Shown here in pieces: positions 22,196-33,433 of a DNA stretch of 64,000 bases (its first letter is position 1; each line of letters begins with the position of its first letter). The stretch covers positions 12,612,478 through 12,676,477 of the forward strand of contig QVOM02000021.1 of NCBI GenBank assembly GCA_003586115.2, read 5' to 3'. A program made the position numbers and the translations under genes. The notes beneath the pieces were generated by a model. The model saw only the letters and a program-made list of their open reading frames with translations. It was not told the DNA's origin and did no database searches. Origin of the DNA: Salvator merianae (lineage: Eukaryota > Chordata > Lepidosauria > Squamata > Teiidae).

Positions 22196-23357
22196 ATTTT
22201 TTTCAAGAAAGAACCACATCTTGTGGTGGTGGTGGCAGCAAAATGCATTAGAAGACTGTCAGAAATGTGCTAGAAGAAATTTGTAAATAGTGTAATAGTG
22301 AATCCACACTGCAAAACACTACGTTCTCTTTTGAACCCTTTCTAACTCCATTTTATCCTTATTTTATGATGAGGCAAATGTTCAGTTCTCAGATGTGCAT
22401 ACCCTCCAAGCATGTGGGCCAACAAAACCATTGCCTGTTTAAATTTAGTTGCCTTATCTAGGCAGAGAAAGGCACATGGGGGAAGGGGGTATCACATGGC
22501 CCAAAGAAGGAAATACCCCACATGCTGAGGGGAGGAACACGCCCAAATAATGGTGTCTACAAAGACAGCATTCTTTCCTGGGGACTAGGAAAGGTGTCTT
22601 GCCAAAAGATTGGAGTGCAGTGGGGACTGTATATGTGGTCAGGAAGCTTTTTCTGACAGCAGACATGCTGGTCCCAGTAGGCATGATAGAGCAGCACAAA
22701 AGAACCATCACAAATGCAAGTATTTTAATAATATTTCCAATGCAAATTGGAAACAATGGCTGTATTTGAATATCTTGTTTCAAAAAAACTGTAGAACGTT
22801 CGAGGGTCAGAATGTTTGGCTTTTGAAAAATAAATTATTTGTGTCATGTCCCTGCTCATTGATTGTGAGGATTCTGAATATGACAGGGAAATGCAAAACC
22901 AGCATCTGATCCCAGCATTCCTCCCATCCAGAGCACATTTCAAGAGTCGCAGGAACAGCTACCCACCAAGAGTCTTCTCTCTGCCAGCTCAGTTCTCACG
23001 TGGAGGCCAAGGCAGTCTTCCTAGAGGAATGATGATGGCGAATCATGCAGAGAGAAGGAGCATGCAGGAGCACAGGAGTGTTTGCAGGGTCCGGGGTACT
23101 AAGACAACCCTTGAGAATTTACAGCTGCAGCTTTTGGAGGGGCTGTTTAATCCATTTCTGTGATTTCTTGGTGTGCCTTTTGGCAATGCCTCTGGAAACC
23201 TCTTTTCAGATATTATGACTTGCTTTCCTTTCATGGCTGCCTCAGTTAAGCATAAAAAACTGTTAAGATTTTCTAGAACTGAACTGTTTTCCTGCACTTA
23301 CAGAGCCCACATGTCCTGGGTAATGCAGCTAGGTGTGGATAATTTGGATGACACTCA
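22196..23357. other. Unassigned sequence
   Basis: Contains a short (GTG)5-type run at 22222-22235. The 105-codon plus frame (22846-23163) has no domain. Nothing else recognised. Confidence 0.4.
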
Positions 23358-23818
23358 GGGCCTGTTTGCGCTTTAGTTCTGGTGAGCGTGGAGACACTCA
23401 CTAGCACAGTGCGTCCACATTTTGTGGATGTCCTAGTGATCGGAACGTCTGCAAATGCTCCTGATTGCTACCAGCTATGAACAACAAAATTGTAGTCCAC
23501 AAATGGACTGGGAGCAGCTGGACTGCTCCTGGTACACGGTGTTTGCACCTACTTCCTGGTGCAAACACTGTAGGCTGCGCTGTGGCTATGGCTGTGGCTG
23601 TGCATACATGCACCACGTCCCCAGTCACCATGGAAGTGGCTGGACATTTCTACGGCCACTATTATGGCAGGTGAGTGGCATTCACACTGTGAATGCTGGA
23701 AGCCCAGTTCCAGATTGTTTCAGCCCTCACACTGTGGATGGCCACTGCACCATGGGGACTGTTCCACTTTGGAATGTTCAGATTCAAACATTCCAGGGTG
23801 AAGGTAAGAAAAGCCTCT
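23358..23818. mobile_element. Harbinger-like DNA element, right end decayed
   Basis: Left end GGGCCTGTTTGCGCTTTAG matches the family end GGGCCTGTTCRCACTT of the 43.3 kb copy. Interior carries GCCATGGAAGTGGC-type blocks and near the right side GTTCCACTTTGGAATGTTC ... ACATTCCAGG, parallel to the subterminal hairpin of the 43.3 kb copy. The 190-codon plus frame (23455-24027) runs across and beyond it and has no transposase motif. Its first half is similar, inverted, to 51750-52021. Confidence 0.55.
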
Positions 23819-24722
23819 TGGACAAGAAAGAACTTGTGGGTGCCCAACTAACTACTGTGGTAACCCCAGAAAACAACTCCAGGAAGGGAACAGGGAACAA
23901 GAGTGGAAAGAGGTCAGCATGTGAAATGGATAAGGAAGCCTGGAGGTTCCATATCCAGAGGACATGTATTGGCATGATTCAAAGGTGCATGCAGAAATTT
24001 CAGATTGGCACAGCTCAGGGATGTTGAGAGCAGTGTCATGCACTGCAAGTAAGTAACCTTACCCAAACCTGTGTGAAAGAACCGACTGAATAACCTTTGT
24101 TTAGGCAGTCCTGGCATCAGAAAAGCATGGAAATCTCTAAAGTAAAAGGTAAGTGGGAAAAAAAAGAACCTAGCTATGTTTTATCCAGGTTTAGGAAATG
24201 GATAAGTCCTTTGATACCTACTCTATTTTTTTTTAAACAAATATGTTCAAATTTGTCTTTGAAAGCTTTCCCCATTGTACAGTTAAAGCATTCAAAAACA
24301 ATACAGTTGTCTTCTTGTCTATTTTATCACATGCTAAAGCCTTAACACAGTGTTGTCATAGTAGAGGAACACTTACTTTTATATTATTATTCCAGAATAT
24401 AAAGGGAAATCTTATCTCACCTAAAGGAAGTATAGAAGAGTATATCTGAAGAGAAGTGAACTCACACCATGTCTGGATAAAGTAGTTGGATAGATCCTGT
24501 TACATTTGATAGTAACTGAAAGGGTCTTGCCATACCTACTGCTGGAGAAGTTCCAGGCATTCAGCTCTTCAGGTTTGACAGTTGTGGAGACATGCATCTT
24601 CCCCCAGATCATTTGCTCCCCTGGGTTTCTTTGGATAATGGCTCAGCTGCTGAACAGCTTGCTGCTGTTATATTTTGTTTTAGATTTGTATTTAGATTAT
24701 TTTTAATATGTTATGCTTCATG
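23819..24722. other. Unassigned sequence
   Basis: Overlapping minus frames at 23784-24117 and short plus frames at 24097-24706, no motif. No inverted ends. Confidence 0.4.
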
Positions 24723-24744
24723 GGCCTTTCTGCACAGAAAGGCC
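24723..24744. repeat. Short palindrome matching MITE ends
   Basis: GGCCTTTCTG and CAGAAAGGCC separated by two bases. The arms match the terminal GGCCCTTTCTGCAC of the elements at 42993 and 55558, as if the two ends of such an element were fused with the inside lost. Confidence 0.5.
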
Positions 24745-24871
24745 TGTGTTCAGAATCAGTGGATCTGGAACAGCCAGGCTCCTGATTCTGAAAATGGGAA
24801 GGCATGGGCAGGATCAACACCATCTGCACGATGGCATTGGTCAAGACCAGGCTATGCCATGGGCTTGAAGG

Positions 24872-25074
24872 CAGTGGCGGCCGCTGGCTTTAAGGGTGGG
24901 TGTTCGTGTCCTGTGCAAAGCATGCCATAGCTGTTCACGGGGCCTCCGTACTGTCGCAGCAAGTTGCTGGGTGACCTGCTGTGATAGTACGGAGGCCTGG
25001 AGGCTCTGCAAACAGCCATGGCGTGCTTTGTGTAGGGTGCAAACACCTGCCCTTAAAGCCGGCAGCCGCCACTG
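24872..25074. mobile_element. Foldback hAT-like MITE (TTTAAGGG family), copy A
   Basis: 203 bp and palindromic over most of its length. Left CAGTGGCGGCCGCTGGCTTT and right end AAAGCCGGCAGCCGCCACTG pair with two mismatches, then TTAAGGGTGGGTGTT pairs with AACACCTGCCCTTAA; inner arms around GCCTCCGTACTGTCGCAGC also pair. Flanks (CTTGAAGG / CTGATTAC) do not match, so the target duplication is lost or the ends are mis-set. Non-coding. Confidence 0.75.
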
Positions 25075-25299
25075 CTGATTACATGGGGTTACCTGCAATA
25101 CCAGACAAGGCTTCCATGTTTGGCATCACACTCCCTCTAATGCATACAGAGTGGAAGAGCAGGGTGGGTGGCCTCATAGATCTGCATTAATGTGAAAATC
25201 TGTGAGGCCTAGATGCTTACTACATGGGCCCTTAATCTGAATTAAGGGTCTGGGCAGAAAGGGGCTATAAGTGGGTAAGTCAGTCTGTATTCTTTGGTG

Positions 25300-25539
25300 A
25301 ACTATCATAACAGTAGCTGGGAAGTGACCAGCTGCTGCCATGGTGACTGGCAGCATCGCGGATCATGCAGGTGCGTGCAGGCACAATCACACGATCATGC
25401 AAGCAGAACCATGGCGTGTGATGCAGCCATGCATTCCCACCCAAAATTGGGTGTGAATGCACTTGACCATGTGCTGTGCGAATGCTGGTACCCTGCTGGT
25501 TAATTAATCCATTCTAAGGTGTAAAGTGTGAAAACGCCC
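25300..25539. mobile_element. Harbinger-like element, right part
   Basis: Ends CCATTCTAAGGTGTAAAGTG then TGAAAACGCCC, close to the right end of the 33.5 kb and 43.3 kb copies (CCATTCTARSRTGGRAAGTG...). The interior GCTGCCATGGTGACTGGC block also fits. No left end identified. Confidence 0.5.
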
Positions 25540-25613
25540 TATGACATACCGTGTTTCACTACTAAATAACTTAAAGGTATTGAAAAAGTTAGCTTTCTAT
25601 ACAAAGCTATGAT

Positions 25614-26169
25614 TGTTTCCACACTTACCTTGCTTGAGTGGTTTAACTATTCCATTCTAGCCTGTCCCAGACCAAGCATAGTAGGTTCTGTCTGCATCAT
25701 GAGGACAGAGACGCTGTCCATCCCTGACCAACACTGGTAGCAATGGCGAGACACCATAGCTGTTCCAGTCCACACAACCGACTCCCTGCCCAAAGCACCA
25801 TCCATCCCTATCCGTGATTGGCCCAGGCCCCATTACTCATATGTTATGTCTGGTGCACAAGGATGGAGCTGAACAGAACAGCCTTCAAAGGCAGCCTGTC
25901 TACCTCCCTGCTGGGATGTTGAAAATGTTCTTCAAAGCTTGCATAAGCTTTGAAGATGGGCTGCAGTGCTTTCCTTGTTTCAAACCAGGTGCAGAAGCAC
26001 AAATGACTGGACAGGAACTAGATGGCTTAGAATGGCTCTTCAAACAGGTCTATAGCTAATCTAGAATAGAGAGCTGTTGGGATGGTTCTGGACCAGGCTG
26101 ACGGTAGTCCAATGCAGATGAAGTGTACTAGGCAGCTGCTTGGTCCAGTCTACTGACCGAGTGTGGAAA
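25614..26169. mobile_element. DNA element family F, copy 1
   Basis: 556 bp bounded by TGTTTCCACAC (25614) and GTGTGGAAA (26169). Aligns over its whole length with 33735-34270: shared blocks include TGGTTTAACTATTCC, TGTCTGGTGCACAAGG, CTTCAAACAGGTCTA and the subterminal CTACTGACCGAGTGTGGAAA. Two dispersed full-length copies with inverted ends indicate a transposon. No transposase frame; superfamily unknown. Confidence 0.7.
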
Positions 26170-26373
26170 TGGCTTATATTTCTGACAGTATTACATTGTT
26201 TGAAAAGGCATGTTCCTGGAGTTATGACAGTGTTCTCAAACAGCAGGTCAGTTTGCCTTTTGTCCAGATGGTGGTGCTATAACCCTGTTCTTTTTTTTTT
26301 AGAAAATAGATTATTTCCCAGAATTTTCTCTGTGTGTGTTTAAAAGGCTTTAGCTTCTTTCAATTTCTTTCTT
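26170..26373. other. Short unassigned stretch
   Basis: T-run at 26292-26301; otherwise no features. Confidence 0.4.
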
Positions 26374-26420
26374 TCTTTTTTTTTTTTTGGCCATCGGTAA
26401 GTAAACATTTATTTGGTTTA
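26374..26420 (-). other. Poly-A end of a retroposed transcript (possible)
   Basis: On the minus strand an AATAAA hexamer (26408-26413) is followed about 20 bases later by an A-run (26374-26388) that degrades into (GAAA)n. Such an arrangement marks the 3' end of a retroposed mRNA or LINE. No coding part or target duplication could be matched upstream, so the source is unknown. Confidence 0.35.
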
Positions 26421-27344
26421 GCTTAGCAATAATTGCGAAAGGAAAAGGACATGTCTTGTTTGTGATGCTGCATACCTTGTCTTGCTGCATTCAGAGTTCC
26501 AAATTGAACAGAGACTATGGTACTACTTCATGCATTCCTTGCTCAATTTAAAAGGCAAGTGGTGGGTGGAGGTTTCCACCCCCCTGCTTCCAAAAGCACT
26601 GAATAATATATTTGTTTGTACTGGGGCATGGGTTTGGTTTCGCTAGGAGAGATACTTGACATTTTTATGAGTGTCTCTTGGGAAGGATGGTGCTAACTTC
26701 AGAACTTAGTTTTAATTATCTAAAAGAATGAAATTACATTATTCAAAGGCATCCCACTGATAATAGAATGTACAGCTTCCTGACATGGTTTTGTGAAAAA
26801 TGAAAGGCCACCATAATCAATTCAACACTTCATTCATTATGACTGGGTGAGCTGAAATGGTTTCACAAAGAGCAATAAGTTTTCACTGTTGTTTTCAGAT
26901 TGCAGAAAGACGAGTAAGAACTGCAAAAAATTGTACTGCTATGCTTTGCATTTCGTGCCTGCCTCCTTTTCTTTTTTAAAAAGTGCATCTCTAAGTATGC
27001 TATGCAATGGCCTTTTTTCAGCTTAGCACTGATTATGTCATCTGCCAGAGCCCCAGACAATCAACAGACTCTGCCTGCTTTTGCAAATGACTGAGACATG
27101 AGAATGAAGGTGTTAAACTTTACCACTGTTTTACAGGGAAACAAAGGGCTGGTTACTTCTTTCCTTTTCTTTAATGAGATTCTACTTCATGCTACTGCTT
27201 AAAGATTGCTTAAATGTTTATAACTAAAAGTTGAAGTCTAATCAACAGTACAAACCTCGGATTCCTCCGCCAACATTTATCAGACCAATCACTGCACCAC
27301 CCTTTGCCCTCTCCTTATTCTGTTATTATCAGCTGCTTCTAATA
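26421..27344. other. Unassigned sequence
   Basis: Would be the body of the retroposed transcript if the preceding feature is right. One 65-codon minus frame (26863-27060), no domain. Confidence 0.35.
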
Positions 27345-27780
27345 ATTTTTTTAAAAAAATATTTTATTATAATAAACATTAATACAATTACATATTCATA
27401 GGCAGTGGCAGCCACTGGCTTTAAGGGCGGGTGTTTGTAACCTGTGGAAAGCACACGATTGCTGTTTGCGGGTCCTCTGTACTGTTGCAGACCTGCTGGG
27501 TTTCCATGGGTTATGAACACCCACCCTTAAAGTCAGTGGCGCCGCTGTCCAAAGGAAAAATGTCCTTAATTATATAATTTCCTTATTACTTCTACCCACC
27601 CTACCAAAATAATACATTCCACTGGAAGTTCCTATTCATCTTCTGTATCAAGTCTTTGCTCTCCGAATTTGTTTCCATATATTGTTTAATCTTCATCCAT
27701 TTCTCCCTTGTCATTCGATTCCCCTCCATTCTTTGCAAATTATACTTGCTCCTGTTAATAAATTAATACCATATTATTCA
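27345..27780 (-). mobile_element. L1 LINE 3' end, interrupted by a hAT MITE
   Basis: On the minus strand the sequence ends in an A/T-rich L1-type tail (ATAATAAAATATTTTTTT then A-run, 27345-27375), preceded by degenerate L1 ORF2/3' UTR sequence up to about 27780. The tail resembles that at 39545-39600. A foldback MITE (27403-27547) sits inside the 3' UTR. Reading frame destroyed. Confidence 0.5.
27403..27547. mobile_element. Foldback hAT-like MITE (TTTAAGGG family), copy B
   Basis: 145 bp. CAGTGGCAGCCACTGGCTTT at the left, with AAAGTCAGTGGCGCCGCTG at the right; the GGCTTTAAGGGCGGGTGTT and AACACCCACCCTTAAAG blocks pair. Flanking octamers TTCATAGG and TCCAAAGG agree at six of eight positions, a plausible worn hAT duplication. 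Inserted into an L1 3' end. Confidence 0.75.
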
Positions 27781-27892
27781 GCTCTCATTTGCTATGTGCA
27801 AGAATGAGCTGGATAGATCAAACTGCCTGCACATTGGGTTTTCTTTGAGGGATATGCTTATGGTGAACTACTGTATTTCAAAACTTACCACT

Positions 27893-28060
27893 GCCAGCTA
27901 GTGTAGTACACAGTTTCAGATTAGGATTTCAGAGTCCAGAGCTTAAATCCCCACTCAGCCATGAATCTCCTTGGAGGACCTTGGCTCAGTCACCACCTTT
28001 CAGCCTGACCTATTTTATGGGTTTGCTGTGAGAGTAAAAGAAGATGTACCCCATGGATTG
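27893..28060 (+). mobile_element. tRNA-derived SINE
   Basis: Plus strand. The head has CCAGAGCTTAAATCCCCACT (B-box area, about 27937-27957) and AGTGTAGTACACAG (A-box area). The body GACCTTGGCTCAGTCACCA and GGGTTTGCTGTGAGAGTAAA (27980-28040) is typical of an abundant reptile SINE. Its 3' part is tandemly repeated (next feature). Confidence 0.7.
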
Positions 28061-28190
28061 GGACCGTAAGGCAGGGCCACACATTGACGTGCTTCACATT
28101 GGCATGCCAGAGAGTAAAAGCAGGTGTACTCCATGGATTGAAACCACAAAGCAGAGCCTCACATTGGCAAGTATTGCATTAACATGCCAG
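28031..28190 (+). repeat. 80-bp tandem duplication at SINE 3' end
   Basis: Two units, 28031-28110 and 28111-28190, each starting AGAGTAAAAG and ending near GGCATGCCAG / AACATGCCAG. The period is exactly 80 bp with scattered substitutions. Confidence 0.8.
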
Positions 28191-29379
28191 AACTGGGATT
28201 CAGACCACATCTAGATGGGTAAAATAGCCAAGGATAAGTTGGGCTCAAAGGCTAGGCAGCCAGATGATGCATACTAGCATTTGACCAGCATCCAGACGCA
28301 TCCTGACTTAGGTTCTTCCTAAGACTCATTTTTGACACTTGACCAAATAGCTTGAGGCTGTTTTTGAGGGGCCTTTCCAGGCCTAGCCCACTTCTGGGCC
28401 TATCTCTTCAGCAATCTGGAATGGAAGAGAGAGCCCATGCCCTCTGCTAGCATACTGTATCCATATTGAACACAGTGTAGACTGACTAGTGTAGGCAGCC
28501 AAAATGGCTGCTTAGACCAGGATACTGGTAGACCTGTTTTAATAGTTTTTGAAAGGTTATAAACAACTGTTGAAAGAGACCAAGAAATAAGCTCTTATGC
28601 TACCTACCAGATTCCAGGCAGATGTAGAACAATCTATGCAATATTGTTCAAAAATAAGTTACACTGTGTTCACTGGTACTTCCTTACAAGGGTACATGAA
28701 ACTGTCATCTAATTCTTCAGGTGAGCATGGGCTATAAACCTTAGCAAATAATTTTCTGAGCTTATGGATAAACTGAACTATAAAACTATAACACTGTAGT
28801 TCATAACATGTTGCAAGAAATATAAAAATAAAGGCTTCACTCTCTTAGGTTCTGTTTTACTTTGTTTTTATTTATGAACCTACTTGCTAATCTAAAGAAA
28901 TAAATAAAATCTGTGACTCCCAATAGGTTTGCAATCATTAGTGTAAATGAGTGGGTTTAACGGTAAATAATGATCTAGCTTAACTAAGGCCATCTCATTT
29001 GATGTTGATTTAGTTTATTAAGAAAAATATTGTCACAGTGATTACCACTGGGAATATTTTTTTTTCCAATTGCTCTGTTTAAAGTCATGCCAGAAATAGC
29101 AGTTTTACTACATTTATAATTAACTAGGAATATAACACTTCAGGCAGTTAACTACTAAAAACAATAGTTCATCCAGAAGTATGACTGCTTGCTGAATCCA
29201 GTGACTAGTTGCTTGTGGCCTAAAGGGAAGTGAATAACATTGCTTTGAATTCCCTGCTTCTCTGAGTGATGTGAAATTCCGGGGCAGCCATTACATTCAG
29301 GGTTGCTTTCCTTGTGAGGGGAGACAGCTGGAAACTTGTCATGCTTTTTCAAGTATTCTAATTTATTTCTTTTTTAAAA
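28191..29379. other. Unassigned sequence
   Basis: No frame of 60 codons from 27521 to 29154. Ends with an A/T-rich stretch and a 65-codon minus frame (29155-29352) without motif. Confidence 0.4.
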
Positions 29380-29950
29380 AATAAACTGAACAGGAGGCAG
29401 CACGCAGACAGACAAACTGGCAGTGTCACTTCTTCAAAAGAAAGAATATGCCCTTGCTGCTACTTGCCAGCTGGTTCAAAATGAAGTGTGTTTTTTGTTC
29501 ACACTACATTTTAAATTGTGCCTTCCTTCCCCCCTCCCCCCATGACAGCACCTCTCTTTCCAAGCAGAAAGCTAGGTTCAGTTGCCAGTTGGACAGGTAG
29601 CTCTATGGTAATTCTGCCCGACCTTGACTGCCTGTTAACTGGCATCCATTGTCACAAGCAATGCCATTAAGAAGTAAACCGCATTACTCATTTGTTCTAA
29701 CAAAGAGTATTGTCATGAGGCTTTTGTTTCCTAGAATCTTGCCTGAAAAACTATTCCCAAGACTGCGCCTGTAATCTTTCCCTCTCTCACATGCATCTTA
29801 AAAACAGAATAGGTCAGAGCAGTATTGCTCTGTCAGAACGACATTATTTTTGCTAAGTAATTCTGCTAATCGAACACCCTATTATTCAGTTACGTTTTTC
29901 CTTTTACTCTGCGTCACAGTAACATACAAACCAAAGAGTTTGTGATCTGC
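29380..29950. other. Repeat-free block, possible conserved non-coding DNA
   Basis: About 570 bp with balanced composition, no recognised repeat on either strand and no open frame. Motif-rich stretches such as CAAGCAATGCCATTAAGAAG and TTTTGCTAAGTAATTCTGC look like the texture of conserved enhancers, but conservation cannot be tested from one sequence. Confidence 0.25.
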
Positions 29951-29957
29951 TATATTA

Positions 29958-30135
29958 GGGTTGCCATATGGAATCCAGGACAGGATTCATTTGGAAAAAC
30001 AAGTTTCTACAGGAAAATTCCTATAGAAAGGTGTATTTCAGCAGAGGTTGCCACTTTCTGAAATTCCCTATTTGACTCTGAAATTCCTTATTTGAAGTAG
30101 AGAAAAGCTCTGACCTGGATTCCATATGGCTAGCC
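29958..30135. mobile_element. MITE with CCATATGG ends, copy 2
   Basis: 178 bp. GGGTTGCCATATGGAATCC at the left pairs with GGATTCCATATGGCTAGCC at the right; CAGG / CCTG extend the pairing. Left flank TA, right flank TC (probably mutated TA). Same family as 18759-18919. Confidence 0.7.
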
Positions 30136-30776
30136 TCAAACATGAGCAAATGGGATGTTGATGATATGCAACCATCTCTTTAACAGGAGCTCAGTTTTCT
30201 CCAAGCATCCTATCCCCTCTCTCACTTTTAACTTGCCCACTGGCACTTAATAGGGTGTGTTCTCTGAGCATGTTCAGTCCTCATTAGTCTGTTCTTGCTC
30301 ATATGTTTTTGTACTTGGCAGCCTTGGGGCTTCCCCCAGTGTGTAAATAAATGCTTCTTTCATGTTAATGGAGATTAAGCATTTTAGTAGACACAAAATG
30401 TTAAGTGTCAGGTGGAAAATAAAATGCAAAGCTGCTATGAGTGTAGAATAGCTGACCTCAGGGATGCTTAACCTGGGGTCCATCGACCCTTGGGAACCCA
30501 TGGATGGTTGTCACGAAGCACAGTCTTTCTTTGAAAAATGGCATCATCTAGTTAAGTGGAAGTTAAATATAAAAAGATGAAAATGTTAAATTTAAATATT
30601 TTTTAAAATATTTTTCCAGGAAGGGATAATTCACTTCTCTGAGATCCATGGCGTAGGAAATGTTAGGAAGCTTTGGTTTACTTGGAAGAAGTGACTGACT
30701 GGTAACCTAAAAAGCTTGAGAACACAGTATTCATGTAGGGAGGAGAATGACTATACTTTTTATTATTACAAATAAT
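30136..30776. other. Unassigned sequence
   Basis: One 75-codon minus frame (30274-30501) without motif; A/T-rich near 30560-30615. Confidence 0.4.
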
Positions 30777-30848
30777 ACTATGCTATACTATACTATACTA
30801 TACTATACTATACTATACTATACTATACTATACTATATTATACTATAC
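30777..30848 (+). repeat. (ACTAT)n pentanucleotide microsatellite
   Basis: About 14 units, nearly perfect, one A-to-T change near the end. The peptide frame through it (Tyr-Thr-Ile-Leu repeats) is an artefact. Confidence 0.97.
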
Positions 30849-30959
30849 CCATTTTGTTGCCAGTCCTGGTTTTTTGTTTCAATGAAATTTCTGTTTATAA
30901 CACAAAGCATTTTTAAACTGCTTTCAGAAATAATGTCCATACCAGCACTAGCCAAATTA

Positions 30960-31075
30960 CAGGCCTCCCAATGTTGATGAACTACAACTCCCGTAAACTC
31001 CAGCCACCTAACCAATTGCAAAGAGTGAGAAGTGTTGTAGTTCAGCAACGTATGGAGCTGTAAGGACTGGTGCCC
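30960..31075. mobile_element. hAT-like MITE remnant (ACTACAACTCC type)
   Basis: AATGTTGATGAACTACAACT at about 30971 pairs with GTGTTGTAGTTCAGCAACGT at about 31033. The ACTACAACTCCC core is characteristic of a widespread amniote hAT MITE group. Ends not resolved. Confidence 0.5.
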
Positions 31076-31490
31076 ACTGGATTTGGTAAGGTGAGAGCAA
31101 GGCAATGAAAAGGCAGTAGTGCCAAGGTCAGAAAAGGTAGTGCTAATGCTAAGTGATAAACTGTATAGTTATAGACTGTACAAAGTCCAGCTGCACACAG
31201 TGGATGATGCACACTCAGAACTGAAATGTGTGTGAATTTCTGAGTTACAGGGTACTGTGGAATGCTGCTCACTTTGTCCTAATGGAACAGCTGCTCCTGT
31301 TCTGGAGGGCCACAGTGTGCCTATCCTTATGTTGTGAAACAGTTGGCACATTTTGGCAGTCCTAATTTGGGTCTAGTCCTTTTAGCATCTACCCTATTGC
31401 TGGGGTGATGGCAATGTACTCATTGCAAAGAGGAAGAACACAGAGTTGAAGAAGGATCAGAGGGCAACCAAGGCTGTATTCACACTAGAT
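31076..31490. other. Unassigned sequence
   Basis: Overlapping minus frames (31042-31351), no domain. Confidence 0.35.
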
Positions 31491-31575
31491 CAGTGGCAGC
31501 CTGTGGCTTTAAGGGTGGGTAATCATAACCCACGGGAAGCGTGCAATTGCTGCTCGTGGTGCCTCTGGGGACCCA
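31491..31575. mobile_element. hAT-like MITE (TTTAAGGG family), copy C, left half only
   Basis: Starts CAGTGGCAGCCTGTGGCTTT then AAGGGTGGGT, and continues through TGCAATTGCTGCTCGTGG as in copies A and D. The right arm (AAAGC...CACTG) is missing within 500 bp, so this is a broken copy. Confidence 0.6.
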
Positions 31576-33433
31576 TTCCAGTAGTGTACCTTGTTGTATA
31601 GCCAAAATGGGTTCCCTGTGGTGTAGCGGGCCATGGAGGTGTGCTTCCACATGCCTCTGTGATCAGGTATACTATCCCCTAGAATGTCGGTAGACCTCGA
31701 ACTGGAGGTCTCCCAATGGACTGGAACCAGATGCCATTTTCGGCATGCTGGTCTGGTCTATACTCCATCCTCTGCTGACAGAGCATACTAGGAAGGGGCA
31801 GGGCCTCTGCTATTCTCCAGTGGGAGAGGGAGGAACCATAAGGGCAGAGTGGTCACATAATCATCCATTGCACTTTTGGACATAAGTGTACTGAGTAATC
31901 CTCATGCAGATTTACCTGTTGGGTATGTCACAGAAAATCCTGCAGCTTCATTTGAATAAAATAGAACAGAAGTTGCCTCCACTGAGCAAGTGCACTCAAG
32001 TGTGTTTACCCAAAGAAGTTCTACTAAGCTCAGTGAGATTTACAAATTCCTGTGCACATTTTCATGGAAACAATTCCCACTGTGTCCAATTTGGTTTGCT
32101 CCCCAGTAAGTGAGCTAAGGACTGCAACCTGAGTCATTCAGAACTGCTCATTAGCTTAATTCACTATGCGTCCCCTGTATAACTATTCGCTGATCTAACC
32201 TTGTGCTTCAAGCACTTCCATTTATCAAATCCTTGTTTATCTAAATGCTCTGGATGTTCCCTAGGCTATCTAGGTAATTGAGGCTGTACTATCTTAAAGA
32301 ATCAAATCCACATTTCTTTGCCCTTTGTCTGAATTTATTCTGGAAAGAAGAAAAAATGGCTAACTGCTTCGGTCACACAGAAGCAAACTGCTGATCTGGT
32401 TTCCCAGTATAGAATGTTTGCCTGTTGAAACAACACTTAAAGCATGTTTTCCCATTTTTGTACTACGGGACGAGAGTTCATGCTTACTAATTTATCACAT
32501 TTACAGGTAGTCAACTAATATGAAAAAACCCTGGTTCACTGATGGAAATTATATCAGCATAAATCAGTAACCCTAAGAATAATATCACACACACACACAC
32601 ATCAAAGTCAATTTAATTACAAGTATGAAGATCAGTTTAATTACAAGTTTAGATTTCTTTTGTATTAGGATGTTTTATGCTTAATAATTTTTATAAATAC
32701 AGAAAAAAAATACAAGGATAATATATGTAGTATTGTGGCACTTAGCATTACCTTGTCTTCCTTTCTTGTAATTGTATGGTTAATATTCCCATATATGGTT
32801 CCAATCTCTTGACATTGTTTATGATCTTACATTTCATCTTGTGAACTATTGATATTTGACATGATTATGTTTTTATACTTATATTTTGATATTTCATACC
32901 TGTAATTACATTGATTTTGGCAAATACATTTTCAATACATATTTCTTCTATTTCTTATTATGATCCTTGTGGGGTTCTCCTATTGTGATCTATGGTTGGC
33001 CTGGGGAAGTGCCATTTATTTTTTTTAAAAGACCAACATTTTCCTATACCAGTCCAAAAGAGGCAGTCAGATTCATTCCTTTTCTCCATGCCTGCAGCAA
33101 CTTCCATACTGATTGATCTGGCACAGGCTGTGCCAAATGTAGCTTGTGTCGGCACAATGAAGAAAGTCCTACACTTCTTAAATCTGGTCTTTGAAAGGGG
33201 GGAAAGCCAACACGGGCCCAACATAAGATTGGGCTGGTTTGCCAGCTCTGGATCGCATATGGCCAGAAGCTGGCACCTTCCACATGTCTGGCACCTCATT
33301 TCAAAATCTCACCTGGGGTTTTGTTGTATAGCTTTAGAAAACATTTCCTCTACACTGTTCACTCCATATTCAAGTTCTGTATTTTTAGTACTCACTTTCC
33401 CATTTTGATGAAAGAAAATAGAACTCTGTTGTT
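31576..33433. other. Unassigned, AT-rich after 32.4 kb
   Basis: A (CA)8 run lies at 32586-32600. Between 32960 and 33410 frames are open on both strands (138 codons plus, 113 minus) with no domain. No element ends recognised. Confidence 0.4.

Noticed and set aside
21757..22286. 132- and 125-codon Ser/Thr/His-rich frames
   Set aside because: A/C-rich low-complexity sequence has almost no stop codons; overlapping frames are all open.
22846..23163. 105-codon frame near 23 kb
   Set aside because: No recognisable domain and no supporting signals; overlaps minus-strand frames.
30747..30977. 76-codon frame rich in Tyr-Ile-Leu
   Set aside because: It translates the (ACTAT)n microsatellite.
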